Assembly: GCA_033296885.1 (NCBI GenBank)
Contig: MU863935.1
Location: forward strand, 124,001 to 188,000
Length of the DNA: 64,000 nucleotides
Source: Triangularia verruculosa
Lineage: Eukaryota > Ascomycota > Sordariomycetes > Sordariales > Podosporaceae
Reading direction: 5' to 3'
Part shown: piece by piece, positions 21,723 to 31,925 of the stretch
Numbering within the stretch: position 1 is the stretch's first letter
How the letters are laid out: every line of letters begins with the position of its first letter
Program-made: the position numbers and the translations under genes
The notes under the pieces: model-generated
The model's database searches: none
The model's input: the letters and a program-made list of their open reading frames with translations, nothing else
What the model was told of the DNA's origin: nothing

Positions 21723-22216
21723 ATGCAGCTCCCAGTAGCCCTCGCCCTCCTCGCCGGTGTCGTGTAAGTCCCCTATCGAATCTCTCACTTTCACTCACAA
21801 CCACATAAAACTCCAGCCGCTCACCCGTCTCGCTCACCAGCTCCGCCATCCCCACCGGCGGCGCCGGCTCCCCAACCTTCACGGCCTCCCTCCCCGTCAT
21901 CACCCCGCCCAAGCCCACCGTCTGCTCCGCCAAGCCCTCCTGCTACACCCACACAACCACCACCACCCCCAGGGCCTGCCTCGCCCGCGTCTGCCCCGAG
22001 CCCAAGGACCCCATCGCGTGCCCGGCCTACGTCAAGATCGTGACCAAGGAGGTACCCTGCCACAACGACTGCTGCCCAAAGACTCCCACCGTCACCGCCA
22101 CTGCCACCTGCCCCCCTTGCACGACCGGCTGCGTCATCCCCACCATCACCGAGACCGTCACCACCGGCTGCCTGCCGACCAAGACGCCAACCTTCCCAAC
22201 CATTATTGGAAACTAA
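21723..22216 (+). CDS. Small secreted cysteine-rich protein (12 Cys)
   Basis: Exons 21723..21763 and 21817..22216 (intron 53 nt, GTAAGT...CCAG) give 146 residues. The N-terminus MQLPVALALLAGVV is a short signal-peptide core, and the intron falls just at its end, a common layout for fungal secreted proteins. The mature part is rich in Thr and Pro and has 12 cysteines in CxxxxC, CC and CPPC arrangements (ACPAYVKIVTKEVPCHNDCC is one block). There is no transmembrane helix, GPI signal or enzyme motif. I do not recognise the family. Effector-like or cell-surface roles are possible but not shown. No single frame codes the whole protein from ATG to stop, so a plain ORF search would miss it. A TATA-like box sits at the usual distance. 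Confidence 0.75.
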
Positions 22217-22403
22217 AATGGAATGACGAGAAAGGAGAAGGAAAACAAAAAAGGGGGGGGGGAGAGACATTTCATGAATTTTTACTTCTTTTATTCTCAT
22301 CGCCACTTCGGCTTTTTTATCTTTCCATAGGCAAAAATATAGGGAAACAGCCTTTAACTTTCTATCACTGCTCCTTTTTTTTCGTGAGTAAAAAGACATA
22401 TTA

Positions 22404-23615
22404 TTACCTGACCTGCGCACCCGCCAGGCTGTTGACCTTGCAAACACCACCGCTCTCCGTTACCAACTTGCCCAGCCCACTCTTGCCCTCCAGCGCCTCG
22501 ACAACACCGGCGTCAAACGCCACCTCCAAGTCGGCAGTGGTGGTGAAGCCAGGCTGGAATGTCTCCCAAATCTTCTTCTTGGGGTTGAGCACCTTCTCGG
22601 GCTCACCCGCCCAACCCTCAAAGTACACCCTCTCGCCGGCCTTGGCGTCGGCAGGCGGGTTGACCAACTCAACGGGGCCCTTGTGATCATCAACCTCTCC
22701 CTCCTTGATCCTGGGCGAAGCAGCCAAGACCATGGCCGAGCTCTTGATTCCCCTCATCTTCACCGGCTTAAGGTTGCACACCACCACCACCTTGCGGCCC
22801 TGCATCTCTTCCAGCGGGATCAACCCGTTCAAACCGGAGCAGACAGTGCGGCAGACCTGTCCGTCCACCTCGGTGGTGTCGTCGGTGCCGGGCTTGTCGC
22901 CCATGGCGATGGTGGAGACGTAAAGGGAATCGGCTTCCGGGTGCTTGATCGCCTTGAGGATGTGTCCAACGCGGAGATCAATCAGGCAAGGCGACAGGAC
23001 CTGAGGGGGAGGAGGAGGAGCAGGCTCGCGGCCCTTCTTTTCCTTCTTCTCCTTCTTTTGCTTTTGAGGCTTGTCAGCACCCTCGCCGGCAACAGCATCG
23101 ACGACCTTGTCCTTGGCCTCGATAGCCTTCTCAACGACAGTCTGGGCAGCCTCCTTTGTACGGTCGACAATAGTCTTTTGCTCACCACCGGCGGCGGCGG
23201 CAGCAGCAGCCTTCGCCTTCTCCTTCTTCAACCTCTCCTTCTCAGCCTTGGCGTCAACAATAGGCTTGACATAGCGGATATCCTCGACATTGACCTCCAC
23301 CTTGTCCTTGACATCGAGACCGAAGAATGGCGAGTTTTGGACGAAGTCGACAAGACGAACGATGTTGGGGTGGCCGTGCTCGCCGGTGCGCTGCTCGGGT
23401 GTCCAGGACTTGACGAGGGGAGCGAGGGACTCGTAAAGGGCGATATCGGCCTTGGAGGGCTTGGTGCCGAGGGCGACGGTGCGGGTCGCGAGGGTGTTGT
23501 TGATCTCGTTCAGGAGGGAGGAGTTGTCGGGGGTGACAGAGGAAGCCTTGGAGAGCCAGGACTGGATCTCAGTCTCCTCGGCGGGGGTGTACTTTTGAGA
23601 CTCGAGGTAGGCCAT
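22404..23615 (-). CDS. ARC1: Arc1/AIMP1-type tRNA-binding aminoacylation cofactor
   Basis: One exon, 403 residues from ATG 23615 (the frame extends upstream without another ATG). Residues 1-120 form the GST-C-like N-domain that in yeast Arc1 binds the methionyl- and glutamyl-tRNA synthetases. A lysine/alanine-rich linker follows (about 125-205). The C-terminal half is the EMAPII-like OB-fold tRNA-binding domain (LIDLRVGHILKAIKHPEADS, VCSGLNGLIPLEEMQGRKV, NLKPVKMRGIKSSAMVLAAS). The protein works in the cytosol, bringing tRNA to the synthetases. Length and domain order match yeast Arc1. No synthetase domain is fused, so it is not a methionyl-tRNA synthetase. It is divergent from the LSH remodeler gene. 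Confidence 0.9.
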   Translation of the reverse strand: MAYLESQKYTPAEETEIQSWLSKASSVTPDNSSLLNEINNTLATRTVALGTKPSKADIALYESLAPLVKSWTPEQRTGEHGHPNIVRLVDFVQNSPFFGLDVKDKVEVNVEDIRYVKPIVDAKAEKERLKKEKAKAAAAAAAGGEQKTIVDRTKEAAQTVVEKAIEAKDKVVDAVAGEGADKPQKQKKEKKEKKGREPAPPPPPQVLSPCLIDLRVGHILKAIKHPEADSLYVSTIAMGDKPGTDDTTEVDGQVCRTVCSGLNGLIPLEEMQGRKVVVVCNLKPVKMRGIKSSAMVLAASPRIKEGEVDDHKGPVELVNPPADAKAGERVYFEGWAGEPEKVLNPKKKIWETFQPGFTTTADLEVAFDAGVVEALEGKSGLGKLVTESGGVCKVNSLAGAQVR

Positions 23616-24439
23616 GATGCGCGGGTTCGACAGGAGACCGGGCTGTTGGACAGAAGAGATTCGCCAGGTGAACGGAGGGGTTGCGCTTCGAAGAGCAGCA
23701 AACAAGGGGCGGAGGAAGGACAGCTTGCAGGATGTGTCCCGTCGGTCGAGGGATCAGTAGGTGTATATGATAACACAAAAGAGTGAATGAAGCCGGCACT
23801 AAGAATTAATTATGGCTCGAAAGTGTTTCAAAGGCGGGGCACTTCTTTTTCTGAGTCAAGGAGGGGCACGCTGGGCAGTTTGAGCTCTGCAGATTTGAGC
23901 CTTGGCTGTCAGGCAGGAATGTGGGGGAACGACTGTCTTGGCGCTGTAACGCATTGGGAATGGCCCGTGACCTCGCGTTGCTTCTTTGACGCGTCCAAAA
24001 ATCGATTAAAGTGGCGATCGACCGTCGCGTGCATCGACGCGCTTCCGTTGCCCGAGTTGACAAATTCCGTTCGCCTTTAGCCTTTTCCTCGACATTTCTT
24101 GGAGTCGCAATTGATTGACGATTGTAGAGGTCAAACTTCCATTTTTGACGGCCTTGGGGTCTCCGACTTTGAATACTTGTCTCTTGAGCTATTCTGTCGC
24201 CGGAATCACTTGTCTTTGTGTTGCTAGTATTTGACTTCTGTTCAGTGGCGAGTCGCATACCGCTGTGCTTTGACACCAGGGCATCCCTTCCTCCCCGCTC
24301 CCAATTGCGACTTTGCGACCGCACTCTTTCATCCCGGCATGCGATAACAGTGTCTCTTTCGTCCGATCACAATCCAAACCAGCAACTTTTCTATTGCGAC
24401 ATCGTCTCGGCTCGCTCGACCACCCCCATCCCCGCCACC
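23616..24439. other. Divergent promoter, ARC1 / LSH remodeler
   Basis: 824 bp between two start codons. A perfect ACGCGT lies at 23989..23994, with further CGCG-containing words near 24015-24045. No coding sequence is supported. Confidence 0.45.
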
Positions 24440-27100
24440 ATGGCGCCCTCCGCTACGATGGAAGTCGAAAAGCCCAAGATGAGCTACACCAAGCTGAGAG
24501 AGGAGCAAATACTCGCCGCTGAGGAGGAAAAGGCCCACCTCGCGAATCTCAAGGCTGAGGACAAGCGCAAGAAGAAATGGAAGAAGAGGCCATTGACCAA
24601 AGAGGAGCGCGAAGCCAAGGGCAAGGATTTGGACGCTCTGCTCGCTCAGAGCGCAGCTTTCAGCAGCATTCTGACTGACAAGACCAAGGCCCTCGGCCGT
24701 GTCGGGACCGGCTTAGATGGCAAGACGCTGGGAGAGCACGACTTGACCATGGCCAAGCAGCCCAAGTGTTTGGTTGGAGGCACCATGAGAGACTACCAGC
24801 TGGAGGGGTTGACCTGGATGTACGAGATTTGTGTTCAGGGAATGAGTGGCATTTTGGCTGACGAAATGGGTCTTGGTATGTTCATGCTACTTGGGCAGCT
24901 TTTCAACAGGTCGTGCTGACAGCTTCCAGGCAAAACTATCCAGACTATCTCCCTGATCGCCCTTCTCCGCGAGCAAGAAAACTACCTTGGCCCACATCTG
25001 ATTGTTGCTCCTTTGAGCACTTTGTCCAACTGGATGAACGAATTTCACAAATGGGTGCCCTCGATACCTGTCGTCATGTACCACGGCACCCCTGAGCAGC
25101 GCACAGACATCTTCAAAAACAAGATAAACCGTCATCTTGACAGTGGCAGACCCACGAATAAGTTTCCCGTTGTCTGCACGACCTATGAGATGGTTATCCG
25201 TGACCGCGCCAATCTATCCAAGATAAATTGGGAGTTCATCATCATTGACGAGGGTCACCGAATGAAGAACTTTGACTCTAAGCTGTTCAGGGAGCTCAAG
25301 ACCTTCACCTCCGCCACTCGTCTTCTGATTACCGGCACTCCGCTTCAAAATAACTTGAAGGAACTATGGTCTTTACTCAACTTCCTGCTGCCCAAAATCT
25401 TCCGTGACTGGGAAGCCTTCGAAAGCTGGTTCGACTTTAGTGATCTCGAAGACGAAGAAGGCACCGAAGAGTTCATTGCTGATAAGGCCAAGCAAGAACT
25501 CGTCAAGAAGATGCATGTGGTGTTGCAGCCTTTGCTCTTGCGCAGAGTCAAGGCTGATGTGGCAAAATACTTGCCCAAGAAGCGAGAGTATGTCTTGTAT
25601 GCCCCCATGACCAGGGATCAAACCGACCTGTACAATGCCATTGGCGACAAGACAATCGACACTCGAGCATACCTGGAAAATAAGGTTGTCGAGAGACTCA
25701 CAGCTGCCAGCGGCTCCCTCTCTTCGCCCAGTCGCAGCACGCGCTCTTCTAGATCAAGCAGCGTCAAGCCTGATACTGAGAGCGAAGTCACGTTGTCGAC
25801 AGCTCGGACCAGCCCCGCCTCAGTCAAAATGGAAGAGCGACCTGCCCCCTCTGGAAAGAACGCCTTTGCTCTTATGATGGGAAAGCGACCTAGAGGGCGC
25901 CCTCCTAAAGCAGCGACCTTGGCTAAGAAACAAGCTGCTGCTGCTGCCGCAGAAGCAGCTCTGCCCGTTCGCGAATCACCAAAGAAGATCACCACCAAGC
26001 GCAAGGCTTCTCCAGCACCACAATCCCCCGCTCCCAAGAGCGTCAAGACAAGTCGTCAGTCAACCCCAGGTAGTGTCCGTGGTAGACCACGACGTGGCCG
26101 AAAGTCCTACAAGGATGCCGACTCAGACGATGATATGCTCGACGATGACGCTTTCGAGGCCAAGCTTGCTAAACAGCTCGAGGAAGAGACCGAGATACAC
26201 AGTGATATGGACGAGGACGCGGAGGAGTTCGAACGCGCCAAAACACTCGAGCTCGCCAAACGCGAGATCTCAACCAAGAAACTTGGCAACCCCGTCATGC
26301 AGCTTCGCCTGGTGTGCAACTCTCCACATCACTTCTACGACTGCGAACTCGACGAATCTATCGTTACCGCGTCCGGAAAGATGCTCCTCCTTGACAGATT
26401 GCTCCCTGCATTATTCGAACGTGGGCACAAAGTCCTCATCTTCAGCCAGTTCAACAAGCAGCTTGATCTTCTAGAGTCATACTGCTCCGATCTGCGGGGG
26501 TGGCCTATCTGCCGTATTGACGGGTCAGTGGCACAAGAAGACCGTCAAGCGCAAATTGAAGACTTCAACAGTAACCCCGAGCTCAAGATTTTCCTGTTGA
26601 CAACGAGAGCGGGTGGGCAGGGCATCAACCTTGCTTCTGCCGATACCGTCATTCTTTTTGACAGCGACTGGAATCCGCAGCAGGATCTGCAGGCGCAGGA
26701 TCGTGCTCATCGCATCGGCCAGACCAGGCCTGTGATTGTTTACCGGCTCGCGACCAAGGACACTGTCGAGGACGAGCTACTCGGCAGTGCTGATGCCAAG
26801 AGACGGTTGGAGAAGCTGGTCATCAAGAAGGGCGGGTTCAGGACGATGGGGCAGAAGATCGACATGCGGGAGGACCTGGACAAGGAGACGCTGAAGGCGT
26901 TGCTGCTCAAGGATGGGCAGGTGTACAAGTTCAGCGGGGATAAGGAGGTGCTTAGTGATGCTGATATCGAGGTGCTGTGTGACAGGAGTGATGAGGCTTA
27001 TGACAAGGCGGCCGCTGGAGAGGGCAATGCCGGGGCGTACAAGGTTGTTGAGACAGGTGCTGATGGGATTACGGACGCGGGTGCCAAGGGGAAGAAGTGA
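24440..27100 (+). CDS. LSH/DDM1-type SNF2 chromatin remodeler (MUS-30 group)
   Basis: Exons 24440..24875 and 24930..27100 (intron 54 nt) give 868 residues; the intron interrupts the P-loop codon, ADEMGLG|KTIQT. SNF2 helicase motifs: DEMGLGKT (I, Lys147), APLSTLSNW (Ia), DEGHRMKN (II, residues 252-259), TGTPLQNNLKELWSLLNFLL (III), then lobe 2 with FSQFNKQLD, STRAGG-like TTRAGGQGINLASADTVI and QAQDRAHRIGQ (VI). Between the lobes is a long basic/acidic insertion (about residues 400-600) with two AT-hook cores, RPRGRPPK and RGRPRRGRK. The N-terminus is a charged coiled-coil-like helix. This layout fits LSH/HELLS/DDM1; Neurospora MUS-30 is the homolog and protects against DNA damage. In plants and animals the family supports DNA methylation in heterochromatin. 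ISWI is less likely, as no SANT/SLIDE domains follow. Confidence 0.88.
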
Positions 27101-27754
27101 TCTTGTGTGCATATGGAGGTGACGTGTCAGAGTCTGGTGTTGTGATATACCCTCCGCTGGCTTTTTTCTTCATGTAACATGGCAGGCGGGCATGGTGTTT
27201 GGGTTATATGGGTGGTTCATTGTTGGTTTATTTGTGTAGGTATACGATGTCAGAAGATCATAATGTGCGATGTTGAGTCCTTGCTACTTGCATAGGCAAG
27301 CATTCATCCTCGTATCACAAGGCGCAGTTGAAGGAACTGAATTTGGTAACAACAACCTTTGATACCTTCATCTCCCTGATACATTCGCACCGTGCCACTC
27401 TACCTACCTCGTCTTCACTCTCCATTCCTTAGGAACATGCTCTTGGGATAGCCGCTATAGCCGCTAATTTTGGGATAGAAGTTTTGCTCGAGTTAGCGAT
27501 GCGGCTATGCGTAGTGTCAGTCTAAGAAGACTGGCTAGATCTGCTTTCCACTGAAGCAAAGGACAGGTGATGTGAGATTTGGAGAACTGCGATATAGAGG
27601 AGTTGGTCATCAAGCACACACAAACACAGTCAAACGGGGGAGAGATGTTGGGAACTTTGACCACTGTGCTTTTAAAACAACAATCTATTATTTCGCCTAA
27701 ACTCTGTTTTTTTCTTTTTCTTTTAGCTTACTTCACGTTTCGTGGATGGAGAAC
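27101..27754. other. Intergenic region between convergent genes
   Basis: 654 bp between the remodeler and the repeat-protein gene. A doubled ATAGCCGCT word occurs near 27449-27464. No gene or element is supported. Confidence 0.5.
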
Positions 27755-29581
27755 CTACTTCCCATAATCATCAAAGTCATACTCAGTCTCGTCCTCACCC
27801 TTGTCTTCGCCCTCGTCTCCGCCCTCGTTTTCATCCCGTCCAAAGTAATTATAATTTGGATCATAATAGATACCATGCCCGGAATCTGTAAAGGAATAAT
27901 AGTCTGGATCAAAGTAAGACTGGTCCTCTGAACCGAGATTATCACCGTCGTCCTCACCCTCATCCTCACCCTCGTCTTCGCCCTCGTCCTCACCCTCGTC
28001 CTCACCCTCGTCTTCGCCCTCGTCCTCACCCTTGTCCTCGCCCTCACCCTCGTCCTCACCCTCACCCTCGTCCTCACCCTTGCCCTCACCCTCGTCTTCG
28101 CCCTCGTCCTCACCCAGTCCCCTGTCTTCCCAGGGTTTCCAGTTTGGATCATAATAGCAAGCATTATTGGGGTCTGTAAAGGGACAATAGTCTGGATCAT
28201 CAAAGTAAGACTGGTCCTCTGAACCGAGATTGTCAGCCTCATCTTCGCTCTCGTCCTCACCCTCGTCCTCGCTCTCGTCCGAACTGGCCTCATAAAACGC
28301 AGCGTACCTCTCGTCCTTGTCCCAGTCGGCGTCCTCGGGATTTCTCCTGACGATTTCCTCATGGAGCTCCTGCTTCAACAGACGAGTGCTCTCGACGAGC
28401 TCGAACAGAGGGATGAGGGTGTCGACTAGACCGTTGGCGTGGACTGGGTAAGGGGCCAGGTCGACATTCCCGGGGTTGGCATCGCCATGGCCGATGCCGC
28501 CGTTGCCGGCGCCAGAGCCAGCCCCGGCAAGGTCTCCCAGCTTGGCGTAGGTGTTGTTGCAAGCATCAATGGTTGCGTAATCGAGCTTGAGCTGCTCGGT
28601 GCTGACGTGCTCCGCAACCTCGAAGACGGGAACCAAGATAGTAGAGAAGCCATTGGACTTTGCTGGATAGGGGCCTTTGTCGGTGCTGGGAGACACAGGT
28701 CCTACCGGCGGGAGAACCGGAGGGCTCTCGGGAGGACTGCTGAGAGGTGATGATGAGGGCTCAGGCAAGGGGTCGCCTTTCCCCCCAATATCCAGGTTGG
28801 GAATCTTGTGAGGGGGAACCGGGGGGGTCTTGGGAGGGCTGCTGAGAGGTGATGATGAGGGCTCAGTCAAGGGGCCACCTTTCCACCCAATATCCAACTT
28901 GGGAATCTTGTGAGGGGGAGTCTCAGTTCCAGTGGTGGTGTCCTCGTCTCGTGGTCTCTTCTGGCCTGGGTTGAGCACGACCTCAGGCTGGGGACTCTTT
29001 GGAGTTTGGCCTTCAGGACTGTTTGGCCTCTGGAGTTTGTCATGATGAGGAACTCCGCCCTCAACCTTATCTGTCTCGGGCTTTCTCTTCGTGCCTGGGT
29101 TGAGTACAACCTCGGGCTGGGGCACCTCGGGCTGGGGCACCTCGGGCTGGGGACTCTTTGGAGTCTTGCCTTCAGGACTGTTTGGCCTCTGAAGTTTGTC
29201 ATGATGAGGAACTCCGCCCTCAACCTTATCTGTCTCGGGCTTTCTCTTCGTGCCTGGGTTGAGTACAACCTCGGGCTGGCTCACCTCGGGCTGGGGACTC
29301 TTAGGAGTTTGGCTTTCAGGACTGTTTGGCCTCTGAAGTTTGTCATGATGAGCATCTCCGCCCTCAACCTTATCTGTCTCGGGCTTTCTCTTCTCGCCAG
29401 GCTTGAGTACCACAATCTTGGTTTTGGTCTTGACCGGTGTTGGGTTTCTGCGGCCTCGACGCGAAGTCGCATACATGTCGATTGCGACCAGCGGTGTAGC
29501 GCCAGGCCGGGAGGCCCTGGACCGCGTTTGACGGGCAGGTGTGGCCTTGGGTGCCTTTTTGGTTGCTTTCTTGGGAGCCAT
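27755..29581 (-). CDS. Low-complexity acidic protein with several tandem-repeat families
   Basis: One 608-residue frame from ATG 29581. The N-terminus is very basic (MAPKKATKKAPKATPARQTR), suggesting a nuclear protein. Next come three copies of a 45-51-residue unit (core KRKPETDKVEGG ... HHDKLQRPNSPE), two copies of a roughly 35-residue Pro/Ser unit (core EPSSSPLSSPP), a unique middle (about 300-420), and an acidic C-terminal part where a LGSEDQSYFD ... YYDPN unit flanks long GEDE runs. The copies are nearly identical in DNA too, so the duplications are recent. No catalytic domain or membrane segment is seen. I do not recognise the family. A reading frame kept open through many repeat changes argues for translation. 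Confidence 0.65.
   Translation of the reverse strand: MAPKKATKKAPKATPARQTRSRASRPGATPLVAIDMYATSRRGRRNPTPVKTKTKIVVLKPGEKRKPETDKVEGGDAHHDKLQRPNSPESQTPKSPQPEVSQPEVVLNPGTKRKPETDKVEGGVPHHDKLQRPNSPEGKTPKSPQPEVPQPEVPQPEVVLNPGTKRKPETDKVEGGVPHHDKLQRPNSPEGQTPKSPQPEVVLNPGQKRPRDEDTTTGTETPPHKIPKLDIGWKGGPLTEPSSSPLSSPPKTPPVPPHKIPNLDIGGKGDPLPEPSSSPLSSPPESPPVLPPVGPVSPSTDKGPYPAKSNGFSTILVPVFEVAEHVSTEQLKLDYATIDACNNTYAKLGDLAGAGSGAGNGGIGHGDANPGNVDLAPYPVHANGLVDTLIPLFELVESTRLLKQELHEEIVRRNPEDADWDKDERYAAFYEASSDESEDEGEDESEDEADNLGSEDQSYFDDPDYCPFTDPNNACYYDPNWKPWEDRGLGEDEGEDEGEGKGEDEGEGEDEGEGEDKGEDEGEDEGEDEGEDEGEDEGEDEGEDDGDNLGSEDQSYFDPDYYSFTDSGHGIYYDPNYNYFGRDENEGGDEGEDKGEDETEYDFDDYGK
27950..28115. repeat. Hexanucleotide-like GA/TC-rich minisatellite coding GEDE runs
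   Basis: The plus strand is an imperfect array of tcctcaccctcg and tcttcgccctcg words, read on the minus strand as Gly-Glu-Asp-Glu repeats. Array length is likely to vary between strains. Confidence 0.8.
28957..29410. repeat. Three-copy coding tandem repeat, about 150-bp period
   Basis: Near-identical blocks start around 28957, 29083 and 29236 and a fourth partial one near 29383. One copy carries two extra 15-bp insertions (ggcacctcgggctgg), which add PQPEV units. All length changes are multiples of three. Confidence 0.75.
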
Positions 29582-29967
29582 CTTGCTATTATGGTAGCGC
29601 TTTGTAAGTGTAGACAAGGAGTAGTGATGTGTCAGGGAAAACTTGAAAAATTACCAGATAAAAGCTCTCACCAGGAGAGTCTGTAGAAACAGTAGATTGT
29701 AGCAACAAATGAAATAAAGTGGGATATGAAATGTTGGTTTCTGAGCGAGTGGATTTAATGGATTCGAACTCTGTTGGCGGGGGGACTCCTGTTGTGATTT
29801 ATACGCAGCTCAAAGATGGTGTTCTCTTTGTGTTGTTGGCAGACCCTATTTTTGGCTCGTCGTGGAAGACGTGGGAGGGCTATTGTTGGCACAAAGGGAC
29901 GTGTCGATTTCTTGAGACTGCCCGCTCGCACGAGGCGGGCATTGTTTGTTCACAACAGAGAATTGTA
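29582..29967. other. Promoter of the repeat protein
   Basis: 386 bp between this start and the 3' end of the Rieske gene. Nothing specific is seen. Confidence 0.4.
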
Positions 29968-30565
29968 TTATCCGATTCTCTGCTTTCTTCTGACCCACAC
30001 GTCTTTGTCGGAGGTTCCATCGTCGGGATCGCGCAGTTGTACCTCCCACACTTTCAACTTGTAGTTTCCTCTATCTGCTCGGCCGGAGAATAGGTCAAAG
30101 GACCATCCATGTTTGGGACAGGTAATTCCCGCACTCAGGACAATGCCAAAGTCTTCGATATCGAAGGGTATGCCTTGTGAGAGGGGGAAGGAGGAGTGGG
30201 GACATTGCTAGAGGTCTTAGCTACGAGGTCCGTGAAATAAAATGCACCGACTGACTAGGTAAGGTACTTACATGATCGATAGCATGAAATGTTCCTTTGC
30301 GTTGAAAAATGAGCACCTGGTCCGTCATGTCGCCAGCAGCTTCATTTTCAGGAACCGAGACTTCAGTTCCCGAGCGGGGGTTGTCCTTTGGCACATGGAA
30401 GACTTTGCATCCGTGTGCCGTATTTGACTGGCAAGGCCGAGGTTGCACGAGGTTGTGAGTGTCTTCGTCGTCGAGGCCGAGATCGGGAAAAGATGAGGCA
30501 GGACCCACTTTAAACCACTGGGCTTCTGGTCTTGTGGGTGTCCTGAAAGCTGATAAAAAGTTCAT
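29968..30565 (-). CDS. Rieske [2Fe-2S] ferredoxin-like protein
   Basis: Exon 1 is 30565..30272 and exon 2 is 30207..29968 (intron 64 nt, GTAAGT...CTAG); the product is 177 residues. The cluster ligands all lie in exon 2: CPH at residues 100-102 and CPKH at 128-131, i.e. C-x-H-x25-C-x2-H. The spacing is longer than the usual 15-17 residues, but the flanks (FPLSQG before, GWSFDLFSG after) are typical. No oxygenase catalytic domain, membrane anchor or targeting signal is present. Stand-alone Rieske proteins act as electron carriers; the partner here is unknown. The visible single-frame part shows no cluster, so the protein is identifiable only after splicing. Confidence 0.8.
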
Positions 30566-31184
30566 TTTGTGTGAATTTCCGAAGTCTCTCGCTTCCCACT
30601 GCTTGTTGTTTCAATTCAGGCGGTCAAATCTGTCTATGTCCAGAACCTTTGAAGCGAAACGCAGGTTAGAACAGAACCCACTCGACGATAGCTCACATCG
30701 ACCATGTGACTGGTCACGTGTACCCCTTACCGGTCCCTCCTCCCCTCTGTTCCCTGTCTTTGTTCTCACAATAGACACGTGGTTTGCGATTAAGAATGCA
30801 TTGTTCGACGAATCGAAATATAGACCAAAATAACAAAAGAAGAACCTTCCAAGTATAGCCAACAAAGATCGGATCTCTCCACAAAGCGACTTGCTGGCCT
30901 CACGAGGGACTTGCCGGACAATCCATACATGCTGGGCAGCTTCTTTTAAATACTGACCTACTTTCTGCTGCCATATCTCGAACGATCTGAGTCTTCATTT
31001 CGGCATTTTGGTATCTTTAATCAATAAATATTTTCTCTCGTTGAATCCTTCTAATTTGCTCAACAGCCCTTTCTGCATTTCAGTTTTCGGCAGGTCCACA
31101 TACAGCATTTCCAATTATCGAGGAGGCTCCGGCAGCCTTCAACTGATCAATCCTTCAACATAAACTGCGAGACAGTCCTTCAAA
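30566..31184. other. Divergent promoter, Rieske / membrane protein
   Basis: 619 bp, partly AT-rich towards 31000-31080. No gene is supported. Confidence 0.45.
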
Positions 31185-31925
31185 ATGGCCAGTTTACCCA
31201 CCTCCGCCGACGCCATGCTCAGGTCCAGGTGCCTTTGCGAAGACACTTTCGCCGGTCTTGTCACATTTGCGATCCTTTCTTTCTTCAACCGGGATATTTT
31301 CTGGTTCATCCTGTACTGGCTACAGGTTCCAGTCCTCGGCTTGAATGGCCCCCGTATCGGATGGCTGTATGTTCCTCCAAGGGGTCACTGGGATAATGAG
31401 GTCAACACCAGGAGATGGAGGTGCACATTCTATGTGTTCACCGATAATAACCACTGGTTGAACTTGCTAAAGAGGGCATTCCTTCTGTACTCCGTGGTGT
31501 ATTTCGTCACGTTTTTCTTGGTGCCAGACCAGGTGATTTATCACCCTTTCATGATGTTGATCTACAATATCCGCGACCTCGGGCTTCCACTGGCCAAAAT
31601 TTTCGCAATCTTTCGGATAGTCCGCAATTGGGGCAGGCGCTTTTTGCAGACAGTCCAGGCCACATGGTCCCACCTGCACAATCAGAGTGGGTTTTTGTTT
31701 GGGAAGGTTTGGAGGAAGAGGCACCTCTACTGCATTGGGCTTGTCTTGCTTCTGGCTTCGTGGAGCCACCCGAGCTCAATACTGTCAGTGAATAGCCCAA
31801 AGAATGGCTGTGAGACAGTATCGGATCTTTACAAGCCAGGTTTCTTCCTCAGCTTTGCAGGATCTCTGTACCGGCTCGGTGACTTTGCTAAGGATTGGGC
31901 CTCGAGATGTTCTGATAGAATCTAG
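31185..31925 (+). CDS. Hypothetical multi-pass membrane protein
   Basis: A 246-codon frame with ATG in good context (CAAAATGGC). Hydrophobic segments lie near residues 22-52 (FAGLVTFAILSFF, FWFILYWLQVPVLGL), 98-117 (AFLLYSVVYFVTFFLV), 120-145 and 178-196 (YCIGLVLLLASW). Aromatic and charged residues are distributed as in a real membrane protein. No family is recognised. A short second exon cannot be excluded. Nothing nearby suggests its role. Confidence 0.55.
   Translation: MASLPTSADAMLRSRCLCEDTFAGLVTFAILSFFNRDIFWFILYWLQVPVLGLNGPRIGWLYVPPRGHWDNEVNTRRWRCTFYVFTDNNHWLNLLKRAFLLYSVVYFVTFFLVPDQVIYHPFMMLIYNIRDLGLPLAKIFAIFRIVRNWGRRFLQTVQATWSHLHNQSGFLFGKVWRKRHLYCIGLVLLLASWSHPSSILSVNSPKNGCETVSDLYKPGFFLSFAGSLYRLGDFAKDWASRCSDRI

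Noticed and set aside
22683..23786. 367-codon plus-strand frame opposite ARC1
   Set aside because: It is antisense to a well-supported conserved gene and consists of Leu/Gly/Asp-rich shadow translation.
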